From assembly GCA_026182355.1 (NCBI GenBank), contig JAPFBL010000070.1, positions 1,289,501-1,353,500 of the forward strand: DNA of 64,000 nt, in the 5' to 3' direction. This DNA is from Hermatobates lingyangjiaoensis (lineage: Eukaryota > Arthropoda > Insecta > Hemiptera > Hermatobatidae). Position numbers and translations under genes: made by a program. Below the pieces are notes generated by a model. The model was not told where the DNA came from, did not search any database, and saw only the letters and a list, made by a program, of their open reading frames with translations. How positions within the stretch are numbered: the first letter of the stretch is position 1; each line of letters opens with the position of its first letter. Positions 42,301 to 52,189 of this stretch are shown piece after piece.

Positions 42301-42570
42301 TAATATTAATTTTATTTACTACTAATAACATTATTAGTAGCGAAAGACCCTGACTAGCCATATGGTAGAGGGTTGAAGATTATAGTATTTTCACCTTCTC
42401 ATCATGACATTCCATAAAATTGGAAAGGTTATAGATTCGAGTAATTAATTCAGTGAGGAAACAAATTATATTTTACATCAAGGATTTCTTAACCGTCAAA
42501 AGAAGTTATATAATGATATTTCAGGACAATTAATATTGAAATTAAACATTAAAAGATCAATCGACATCTA
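39321..42570. other. AT-rich DNA without recognisable genes
   Basis: Short frames only: for example, minus 41322-41504 and plus 41760-42002, neither with a motif. An inverted pair near 39505-39555 (ACGCACCC / GTGAGTGCGT) is too short to interpret. Confidence 0.5.
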
Positions 42571-42779
42571 GCAATGCAGCAAAAATCAGGCATGTCAAAC
42601 ACGCAGCCCGCAAGCTCCATACGGCCTATTGCAAGCATACTTGATTCGAAGCATACTCCACAAACGATTCGAAGCAACTTTCACAAAATCAGAGAGATTA
42701 AGAAAAAGATCAAAATACAATCTGCGTATTTTTTTTTACTCAGATTAAAGTATTTTGATGTGAGAATATCTGATTTCTT

Positions 42780-43031
42780 TTCATACGTTCCGAAAACGCT
42801 TGTAAACTTCAGAAAGTTTACCACATAGATTGAGATAATGTTACCTATTTGTGTAAACTGTTATTTTCCTTCATGAAATTGACAGAAGCTTTTCCGAGAA
42901 CTAGATTGACTGATCATCATTTGTCATCTCTTATAAAACTCGGAACTGCACAGAAATTTCAGCCAGACATACCAAAGTTTGTCAAAAACAAGAGGTGTCA
43001 AGCCTCGGGACAAAGCATGAATAGTGTTTGA
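42780..43031 (+). pseudogene. hAT transposase C-terminal relic
   Basis: The plus strand reads NVTYLCKLLFSFMKLTEAFP, RTRLTDHHLSSLIKLGTA, PDIPKFVKNKRCQASGQ. This is the hAT dimerisation region as found in GTF2IRD2/ZBED-like hAT transposases (STYLCE-x-LFS-x-MK ... R-x-RLTD-x-HL ... PDI-x-x-LV-x-x-KRCQ-x-SG). The upstream part is interrupted by stops, and the Glu of the usual CE pair is Lys. The preceding 84-codon frame (42574-42828) includes a GC-richer piece (CGCAGCCCGCAAGC at 42602-42615) that I cannot assign. No TIRs located, so boundaries are unknown. Confidence 0.7.
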
Positions 43032-43039
43032 ATACTTGG

Positions 43040-43540
43040 TACTAAATGCCCATTTTGAATTATTGTAATTTATGTGCATTGCCTTTGTTGCTGTTGCATT
43101 CAAATACAAGTGAGGCCCCTTAAAATTTTTAAATGTTGCCTTTTAAATTTTCATTATATTGAAATAAAGAACAGATTTATATTTTACACTAATTTCCTTT
43201 GTTATATTCTTTTGTTAAACTACATTTACTTAGAAGCATTGCATGTTTCTAAATTACCGGAAAAAGAAAAATATTCTGTCATAATTTTTATTTAATGACT
43301 TTAATTAGTATTGTAAAAATTTCTTTAGGTAGATGTATCATATCTTTTGACAAAGTTCTTTTCTTGTTGAATTTATGGTTTTTCAAGTAAATGTTTTTCA
43401 TTTGACACTTCTGAATTCACCATAGTAATTACTGAAAATAAAATGTTTTGTAGTCATCCTTGATTTTGATTCTTATTAACTTTTAATGTTACTAATTTAC
43501 TGATGTGAAATGTTTGTTTTGTCTATTAAAAGAAAATTTA
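43040..43540. other. AT-rich spacer
   Basis: Nothing supported. Confidence 0.45.
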
Positions 43541-43549
43541 CGTATTCTC

Positions 43550-43860
43550 AACTGGATTTGTGTCCAGCGGAGTTGGTCATCTTTGGAGTTGTTGAGCTGG
43601 GGCTGTATTACCGCATTTACTGGTGGCGTAGCACCTGCAAATGGTAACTGTTATCGGTGATGTGGCACAGGAGAGGGACGACTGCGGCTATTACAAAAGC
43701 GCTGGTGCAGAGGGCGTAAGGTCAGCCGAACAGGAAGAGCTGTTTAAAGGCCACGGGGATGGTCATTTTGCGTGACGAGGCTCTTAGTGGCACAGGTCTG
43801 CAACAGTTGGCAGTAAGCCAGTCCCAGGCAACTAATGAAAATTACAGATATTGTTGAATC
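43550..43860. other. GC-richer island of unknown nature
   Basis: About 300 bp of near-balanced composition in 70% A+T surroundings, with sharp edges. The plus strand is open for about 33 codons (LDLCPAELVIFGVVELGLYY and on, ending KW-stop near 43650); after that I find stops in each frame I checked. A transposon remnant or an exon relic are both possible; I recognise no protein. Confidence 0.3.
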
Positions 43861-45560
43861 CCTTAATGGTAACATAACAGCAGCTTAATAACCATTTAAC
43901 ATTTCGTTGTCATCTAATTTTCTATCAGACGCTTCAAGTTCTCCATGCATTACTTCTTCTGGCCTCGAGGTTTATTTCCCAGTTTACGTTAAAGATTAAC
44001 CTGTTTGCTTTATTGCCTTGAGTCAACTAGGAAGGTGAGGGGTTCATCATTCTATGAAAACCATTCTTTACATGTTTCAAAAGCTTTAAATGTAGTTTAC
44101 TGTGTTGAAGTTTCTTTACAAACCTTGCTTAGATGTCACCAATAATTCGAGATTACTGTAAAATGTGGTTGTATCTCCTGGTGTCATTTCTTCGTCACTC
44201 TGCTATTGCCCTATTGCTCTTCTTGATCCTGTTGGCAAGCTAGCCCTGCTTTAATACGGCAACTGTTTCTCGCTTTCTTCACTGCTGCGGCACGTATTTT
44301 GTTCAGATTAGGTTTATAATTAATAATAATGCTTTTCTTTCCCTTTTTCCAGGAACCAGGAATATCTCCGATATTCCCGAGGTCACACTGTTCCTGGAAA
44401 AACCCAGTCACACCGAAATCTGGAAAAACCCAGATTTTTGGGTTTTAACTCCGATAAGACCTATTTCAGTTTAGCTGAACTAAATTTATCTCTATTGTGT
44501 TTTCACTACTTTCCTCGGTTCTGATTTTTTTGATGTTGACTAAGTCCATTTCGACTTGTAGAAGTTTCAGTAAGAAGCACGATTATGTTTTGCTGTATTT
44601 TTGCTGAATTTTCGTAGTAATTAAAATTCTCAATGCCAGCATTCTGCATCTCAAACTGCATTTCTGAGTTTATTCAATCTAAGGATTACACATGGATTAC
44701 TTATGTAAATTTATCTATGCATATTAATTTTTTCAGAACTATTCCAAAAGGATTAAGTGTAGTAGATTTCTTACAACGTGGGGCGTTGTCGAACAACTTC
44801 AGATCTATGTTAATGTAATTTATTTTATATTTTTGTATAATGTGAAACAAATATTTTCTATTTAATTACTGACAGAGATCAAATAATGCCAAAATAGTTC
44901 ATACTGTAAAATGTATAGTCATCAAATTATGGGTGAAATTCTTACTGAATGAAATTTACTAAAACTCGTAAACAAGTCAGAAATTGACGTCTTGATATTA
45001 AGAAAGAGTATTTTCGATTCTCAGACAAGACAAAATTCGATGATTTATAACTACTAACATGAACCAATAATTTAGCCACATTTCAAAATGGATGATAGGT
45101 TAGTGGTACTAATTTCATCGATTTCACCTTCGTTTGTCCATCATCCATTTTTGATTCGCGTTATATACTCGTTTGCCCAGCCGGCACAGTCCAGATTGTG
45201 TCACGCGATCATTCCCACTTTTATTCACCCTATCATAGCCTGCCAAATAAACATTACTTATATTTCATATTCTCAAGACACATTTATTTAAATGTCACAT
45301 GCTTATTTATAAACCACTGAATTTATTTAATTACTTATGTTACAAAAAGAATCTCTCCCTTTTGAATAATTTAGCAAGTATTATTTGACACGAAAGTCTT
45401 AAAAAATTAATATTATATTATAGTATGTAAAACACATTATATTAAGAGAAAAAAATATAACTGTTTCTGAATTTGAATAATAACTGACTTTTGTTATATG
45501 TGTTATAAAAGATATTCTGTACAATATTTTATTTAAATAACAGAGTATATATTACATTCT
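43861..45560. other. AT-rich DNA, no gene supported
   Basis: 44330-44450 contains short repeated words (GGAAAAACCCAG twice; TTCCAGGAACCAGG and CTGTTCCTGG inverted) suggesting an old element end. Nothing else supported. Confidence 0.4.
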
Positions 45561-45561
45561 G

Positions 45562-45602
<41 letters not shown>

Positions 45603-45605
<3 letters not shown>

Positions 45606-45746
45606 ATTTCACATAAACACGTGAAATAATAATCAATGATCAAACCACAATAAGGAAATGGGAAAACAAGACTCTGACGAGGACCGCTTGTTACGGTTGA
45701 AAGATCTTAGTTTTGTTTTCCCATTTTCTTATTGTGGTTTGATCAT
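45603..45746 (+). repeat. PLE-end family A, between long (TA)n tracts
   Basis: The full left-arm terminal hairpin is joined to a right arm with a hammerhead at 45670-45712. Flanked by (TA)n at 45564-45602 and 45746-45802. Confidence 0.8.
45670..45712 (+). ncRNA. Hammerhead ribozyme motif, family A
   Basis: GACU, CUGACGA, extra G (others have A), stem II GACCG/CGGUU, GAAA, GAUC, UU, AGUU. The loop of the palindrome is gone, so the left-arm GACT doubles as the stem I strand. Confidence 0.65.
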
Positions 45747-45748
45747 AT

Positions 45749-46090
<342 letters not shown>

Positions 46091-46129
46091 TATATTGATA
46101 TATGTACATCAATTTACAAACCAAAATAA

Positions 46130-46758
46130 AAAATGAGAAAAACGACTAAGATCATTCAACAGTAAGAAGCGGTTTTTTTCAGAATCAAATGCCAACAGTC
46201 AGATAGTTCGGACTTTGATTGTTATTCCGGTAGCTTATTTTGAAATTTTGTTTTATATGTGTGCATACATATTTCTTTACCTAATCAATATAAATAAAAG
46301 AAAGTTTTGTCTGTACATTGCTTAGAACTGACTAATTTAAAGTTATGTTTACGTTTCATACGTTAGAGAAACCGACTGACTTAGAAAAATTTCTGTCGGT
46401 CGGTTTGTCTGCAGAATTTTGTCACAAGCAAACTCAGCCACCATAAGACATAGAGAGCTGAAAATTCGACAGTATGTTTGTCCATCTTAAAATCTAAGTT
46501 TTGGATGGATTGAAAAATCAACGTAGAAGCCAAGTTATGGACTTTTGAGCTGTCTTTGGCTAACTTAACAGAGATTTTTATTTTGAAAATATACAGGTAT
46601 AACAAGTAAGTATTGTTGATTTCAATTTTATTTGCATAAATAGACTCAAACCAACTGAAAAAGACCGCTTCTTATGGATGAAAGATGTTAGTCTTTTTTT
46701 CCCATTTCATATTGTGGTTTTATCATTGATTGTTATTCCACGTGTGTTATGTGCATAT
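46130..46758. repeat. Decayed family A copies around unrecognised DNA
   Basis: 46130-46230 and 46640-46758 are degenerate family A arms; the second keeps CCGCTTCTTATGGATGAAAG. The intervening 46240-46630 has a 74-codon minus frame (46381-46605) without recognisable features. Confidence 0.5.
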
Positions 46759-46767
46759 ATATAAATA

Positions 46768-47102
46768 TATACAACAGATTCAATAATATATCGACCGTTT
46801 GATAGAATAGGTGTGTTCTCTAATCGGGGTTCGGTCAATTTTCCAGGATAAAAAATCAAACTCTCGTTGCCAACGTTTCGGTTTTATTTAAAACCTTTTT
46901 CATAGGCAGAAGTAAGAAGTTTTTAACTAAGAAAATGAAATTTACATTATTTAAAGGAACAACAATGTAAATTTCATTTTTTTAGTTAAAAAATTCTTAC
47001 TTCTGCCTATGAAAAAGGTTTTAAATAAAACCGAAACGTTGGCAACGAGAGTTTGATTTTTTATCCTGGAAAATTGACCGAACCCCGATTAGAGAACACA
47101 AC
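46768..47102. repeat. PLE-end family C fold-back, short form
   Basis: Outer ends and turnaround match 8217-8812, but about 145 bp between CATAGGC and AGAAGTAAG is missing from both arms. Hammerhead-like folds with the altered core lie at 46869-46907 (minus) and 47005-47043 (plus). Confidence 0.85.
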
Positions 47103-47125
47103 TATATATATACTATATATATATA

Positions 47126-47201
47126 CTTGCTCTCTGACGATGTGTTGACGAAAGGCCTTAGAGCATTGTTTCCAAATTTGTTTCATTATGGTAAATTAAT
47201 C

Positions 47202-47202
<1 letters not shown>
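47126..47202 (+). repeat. PLE-end family B fragment
   Basis: Contains a hammerhead at 47129-47164 and is flanked by TA repeats on both sides. Confidence 0.7.
47129..47164 (+). ncRNA. Hammerhead ribozyme motif, family B
   Basis: GCUCU, CUGACGA, a stem II with changed bases (UGU...GAC) that pairs less well, GAAA, GGCC, UU, AGAGC. Core, stem I and stem III match the 9647-9682 copy exactly. Confidence 0.65.
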
Positions 47203-47232
<30 letters not shown>

Positions 47233-47985
47233 ATAAATCACACTTCACTCACACGCACACAGTGATATACTAAAAACATATATGGTGTACACTGATATGC
47301 TATTCACAAACGCACTCCAAAATGTACCACATATACATAAATTATTTCTATTTGTTTTATTTGTATTAACAATATTTTTCAGTTTAAATATTATCAATAT
47401 TAGTGAGCACTATTTTGAGGCACTGCTTACATATTGCAATTTTATATTACTTTAAATGACTCTTCTGCTCTGAATTCTACATTTATATATAATTAACGAC
47501 TGCATAGAGAGACCTTTCAGGAACAACAAACAATGCAGCTGTTTTAAAAGATTGATTATTTAAGAAAACACATAAATATTTGTTATGCAATGAAGCCAAA
47601 TTCATTGTGTAAACTAAACAATTCTTTTGGTTGAGTGAGATAGCGTGTGAGTAATAATTGATTCAAGCTCAACTAAAAGCATTGGCATATATAATTTACC
47701 GAACAAGTCGCTACGCTGGGTATTTTTTTTTTGTGATGACCTATCCTTCATTAGGCACCGTCCTCGAACACAAAATAGACCTTCCCCTTATGTATTCTGT
47801 CTTTACATCAAAGAAACTCTTTATAGCCAAGTTTATCCGTAGACATGAATTTTTCTTTACATTTAAACAGAATTATAGTATTTTAAAAAGAAAAAAGTTC
47901 TCTGTGCTGTGCATTATATTGCTGCTATATTTTTATAGGGGTATCTAGGAATACTTGATGTTCAAATGTTGTGCAATCAGTTATT
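47203..47985. other. Spacer, no gene supported
   Basis: The 96-codon plus frame at 47658-47948 shows no domain; its hydrophobic start is probably chance in T-rich DNA. Confidence 0.4.
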
Positions 47986-47989
47986 ATGT

Positions 47990-48350
47990 GGTATTTACTC
48001 ATTGTAGGGTCAAAATCTAATGAAATGGTCTCCACATATAAAACTTTTAATGATATAAACAACGCGTTTCGAACACGTAGTGTTCTTCCTCAGGCATTAA
48101 CTAAAAAATACAATGACACCAGAGAGTTATCTATAGTACAAAGTAAATAAGTACAAAAATTAATATAAAATAAAATAAGGCAGAAAGTACGAACCTAAGG
48201 ATGAGTGCCTCTGAATAAGACTGACTGGAAATGGAATGGACATGGGTGGCGGTATAGGGTACATCTGTTTCTTATTAGAGCAGGTACATTTTTCTCTTAA
48301 AAGTTAGGCTGAGCCTTTACATTTTCTTTTAGACTAAGTGTAGGAAACAT
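47990..48350 (-). repeat. PLE-end family E
   Basis: On the minus strand near 48058-48096: CUGAGGA, extra A, a 6-bp stem II (GAACAC/GUGUUC), GAAA, palindromic CGCG, UU. Stem I is weak. Single copy in the window. Confidence 0.6.
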
Positions 48351-48513
48351 ATTGAAAAAATTCACGTACATACTTGTATGTACATCAAGTATATACTTGA
48401 TGTACTACTATCAAATTACTTATGCATAATTTCGACATTTTTCCATATTAAGAATAATTTGGTTCAATATTTAAAACTCTAATAAACTCTATATATTTCA
48501 TATAATGTATGTA

Positions 48514-48520
<7 letters not shown>

Positions 48521-48564
<44 letters not shown>
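48521..48564. repeat. (TA)n microsatellite
   Basis: Followed by a family A left-arm remnant (48577-48615). Confidence 0.9.
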
Positions 48565-48565
<1 letters not shown>

Positions 48566-48699
48566 GTGGAATAAAAATCAATGATCAAACCACAGTATTA
48601 AATGGGAGAAAAAATCTAGTCTGGTGACAATGTTCATCAGTATGTGTTCTCGTTTCTTTTATGTGTTGTTTTTTTCATTTATATATTTATATATATATA

Positions 48700-48872
48700 C
48701 ACTTTTTCGTTGGAAATACGATCCAAAACGGACAAATATAGTTCAATATAGACAAAGAAACATAGAAAAATCAAAAGAACAGACTTACAGTTTCTAATTT
48801 TCGGTTTGAACCTTCTTCAGGAGAGATAAGAGAGGGAAACCAAGCGCACTGGTTCAGAGACGGTTGGAGACC
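48700..48872 (-). repeat. PLE-end family I
   Basis: Best family I copy, with hammerhead at 48791-48824. Joined at about 48875 to the terminal hairpin of a family A element. Confidence 0.65.
48791..48824 (-). ncRNA. Hammerhead ribozyme motif, family I
   Basis: UCUC, CUGAAGA, extra A, stem II GGUU/(A)ACC around CAA, GAAA, AU, UA, GAAA. Complete core; stem I pairs for 2 bp and then mismatches. Confidence 0.6.
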
Positions 48873-48875
48873 GGG

Positions 48876-49760
48876 GTAAAGATTTCACAAAAACACGTGA
48901 AATAATAATCAATGATCAAACCACAATAAGAAATGGGAAAACAAGACTAGGATCTTTCAACCGTAACAAGCAGTCTTCGTCAGAGTCAAAAACCCAACTA
49001 AGATACTAGATACACAAAACATCTGGTGAATGGTTGAGAAGGGTGGGAGAGAAGAGTGGTATTTTAAAAGGGTGAAAACGCAGGAAAGGACTAATGTCCA
49101 GAAAGGGATGTTTGGGGAAACAAAGAAATACAGTAAGAAAGAGTAAAAAACTATCCGTTAACTGTCAACCCTCTTAGAAGAGGCTATTGCCCTCGTAACG
49201 AAAGTATCAAGTTTGAAGAGACCGTTACTAATGTTTATAATATTTGATCTATTGAATTTAATTAGAGACGATTCAATAATATTTCTTAACAACATCGGTT
49301 TTTCATAGGTAATAAATTTAGCTCCTGTCCTATAGCATCATTGTTTATATGCAAGAATAAGACACTACTATTTTTCTGTCTACTTACGTTGTATCAGTGT
49401 TGGTTTACACGTGTCTTTTATGATTTACCAGTGTAACATATTGCCCACGTTATTACGATTAGAAAACTCTATATTAAAATCATTTAGCTTCAAAGCTAAA
49501 TCGACATAAGAGGAGGGGAATTTTAATAATAGGGCAATTGACCTAATGTTGTTAATCTCATCATTATGAAATTCAGGAGTGCACACTCTTAACGCCCTCA
49601 AAAACATATTTCTAAAAACAGAAATTTTAACATTTTTTGGATGGGAAGAACAAAATTGAGCATATGCAAGTACATTCGTAGGTTTTCTATATACACTCTA
49701 GCGTAACTCTTTAGGTAACCTATGGATCAGGACATCAAAAAAGGGCAAATTACCACTTAG
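48876..49760 (-). mobile_element. Internally deleted PLE carrying family A 3' end
   Basis: Read on the minus strand: an RT-adjacent coding part (49425-49760: LPFFDVLIHRLPKE, SVYRKPTNVLAYAQF, SSHPKNVKISVF, NMFLRALRVC) typical of PLE sequence after the YxDD box. It joins the PLE C-terminal tail (about 49155-49300: RNIIESSLI, ISNGLFKLDTFVTRAI), with the GIY-YIG region missing. Then come a 3' UTR, a hammerhead (48945-48987) and the family A terminal hairpin. This shows the many short family A fold-backs are ends of a PLE. Part of the 3' UTR recurs at 62510-62660. Confidence 0.7.
48945..48987 (-). ncRNA. Hammerhead ribozyme motif, family A
   Basis: GACU, CUGACGA, extra A, stem II GACUG/CGGUU, GAAA, GAUC, CU, AGUC. 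C rather than U follows the short stem III, so the A15.1-U16.1 pair is lost. Location downstream of PLE coding sequence is correct. Confidence 0.6.
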
Positions 49761-49975
49761 ATGTCCTGATCCATAGGTTACCTAAAGAGTTACACTTTAG
49801 TGTATGTAGAAGACCTACGAATGTACTTGCATATGTTCTCTTTTATTCTTTCCATCCAAAAAATGTTAAAATTTCTGTTTTAGAAATGTGTTTTTGAGGG
49901 TGTTAAGAGTGTGCTCTCCTGAATTCCTTAATGATGAAATTAACATTAGGTCAATTGGGTTGAAAGGAGGGGGGG
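49755..49975 (+). pseudogene. Inverted partial copy of the 49425-49760 PLE segment
   Basis: The plus strand repeats DVLIHRLPKEL, RRPTNVLAY and HPKNVKISV with several substitutions and an early stop. It forms a fold-back with its left neighbour, turnaround near 49752. A G11 run follows at about 49967-49978. Confidence 0.7.
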
Positions 49976-49979
49976 GGGA

Positions 49980-51365
49980 GGGTGTGTAGAAAAATGATAT
50001 TCTCAATTATCTCATCTGATTTTGGGTTAAAAGACTGTAAAGAAACGTTTGCAATTTTTTTGTGTTTCTATGGTTCAATTATAGCTTTGTATATATTAAT
50101 TTATGTGCTTGCTATAGCATAGTAAAACAAGTACGATGAGTATAAACCACAAAGTCAGAATGACTGGGTAATACCAGTTGTAATATATATGCTGTCAAGT
50201 GGACTTTGTTATATGTAACCACAGTGGACAAGGACAGATTTCCCAAAGGTATTTACAGCATCGGGATTGAAAGAAGGAGTAATTCAGAGAAATACTCTCC
50301 CGAGTTGCCTAGAAACTAGGCAGAGTGTAAACATTTAAACATTTTTCGTGTATTATAAATTCAATTATGCTATATGTAAACTCATTTTCAATCACTTAAT
50401 AATATATTTAATTAGCTGACTTAAATTATGATTTTAATGTTGCTCATAATTACATTGAACTTGAACTGATTTCTGTCTCTGGTATTATGTTTTCTGACTG
50501 GAGTCCCGTCATCTCCATACTTGGGTAGTCTTAAAATTTTTATAAAATGTTAGAATCTTGAGAATCTCAATGGAGTAAGTAACGATAACTATGTTAACAT
50601 TTTATTAAATTTGAGTATGTTTAACTTTTTTTTTCGTGGCTGTTAAACAAACACTTCATTAAAATCGTGAAGTATTATATTTGAAATGTATTTATAATTA
50701 TATTTTTATATGTATATTTATATTTTTACATTACCAGATTCATATATCTCTAAAGTTCCTTTATATTGACAGTTTGATGGTTTCGAAACTCTGGTATTTT
50801 TTTCGAAGGTAAGGCCAAGGTTACCTTCTGCAGTTGTATTCCGTGCGGTCAAGTATAGGTGTTGATTACCTATATTTGAATAAGAAAATATTGTTTTCGT
50901 AAAATCTTTAAATTCTAATCTGAATATTAAATAGGTAATATTTATGAGTCAGAATGAAATTCTTTAATGTCTATTATTTAATTTCTTTAATCTATAATCT
51001 TTAAAGTGTTTATTTCTTTAATCGATCATGTCATTTCAAAAATGCATTCAATCAATGAAACTACAGTAACCCAATACAATTTTCGTTTCAATGTAAATCG
51101 TCTCAACATCTAACAATAGGTTTCAAGTAAAAAGTTACAAAATTGCCAGTGTGCTTTTAATGCTTAAAATTTTATGTATCCTTGTCACAAACAAGAGCTT
51201 TAGTTTATGCAGCACACTTGACTTCTTCTTACTAACTCTGTTATCACGCTTACAAAGTTACACTGTCTAAATACACCCCAATTGTTAGGTTTTCAAAGAA
51301 TATGACTTAGCAAACTTCAACATAAGCAAATAAACTTTCTTGATGTCACTTCTAATGTTTAAAAA
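49980..51365. other. AT-rich spacer
   Basis: Nothing supported. Confidence 0.45.
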
Positions 51366-51368
51366 TTT

Positions 51369-52183
51369 AAACTCAACTTCATCATTCACTATCTTCATGC
51401 AAAATTCCATTTTTATTGAAAATGTTGATTTTCAATATTAAAATATCCAAATATTAAAAATCCTAAAATATTAAAATATCCAAACTCAATTCATCATTCA
51501 CTATCTTCTGCTAAATTCCATCTTTATTGTAAATATGGATCTTCAATATTAAAATATCCAAATATTAAAAATCCAAACTCAATTCATCATTCACTATCTT
51601 CATGCAAAATTCCATTTTTATTGAAAATATGGATTTTCAATATTAAAATATCCAAATATTAAAAATCCTAAAATATTAAAATATCCAAACTCAATTCATC
51701 ATTCACTATCTTCTGCTAAATTCCATTTTTATTGTAAATATGGATTTTCAATATTAAAATATCCAAATATTAAAAATCCTAAAATATTAAAATATCCAAA
51801 CTCAATTCATATTCACTATCTTCTGCTAAATTCCATTTTTATTGTAAATATGGATTTTCAATATTAAAATATCCAAATATTAAATATCCTAAAATATTAA
51901 AATATCCAAACTCAATTCATCATTCACTATCTTCTGCTAAATTCCATTTTTATTGTAAATATGGATTTTCAATATTAAAATATCCAAATATTAAAAATCC
52001 TAAAATATTAAAATATCCAAACTCAATTCATCATTCACTATCTTCTGCTAAATTCCATTTTTATTGTAAATATGGATTTTCAATATTAAAATATCCAAAT
52101 ATTAAAAATCCTAAAATATTAAAATATCCAAACTCAATTCATCATTCACTATCTTCATGCTAAATTCCATTTTTATTGAGGCC
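51369..52183. repeat. Tandem repeat, ~110-bp unit, 8 copies
   Basis: Units begin near CATCATTCACTATCTTC (about 51381, 51493, 51587 and on to 52140) and contain two or three AATATTAAAATATCCAAA sub-repeats. The 94-bp spacing at 51493-51587 reflects loss of one sub-repeat. No coding capacity. Confidence 0.93.
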
Positions 52184-52189
52184 ATATCA

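Noticed and set aside
47658..47948. 96-codon frame with hydrophobic segments as a membrane protein
   Set aside because: T-rich DNA yields Phe/Leu/Ile runs by chance; no homologous pattern, no supporting context.
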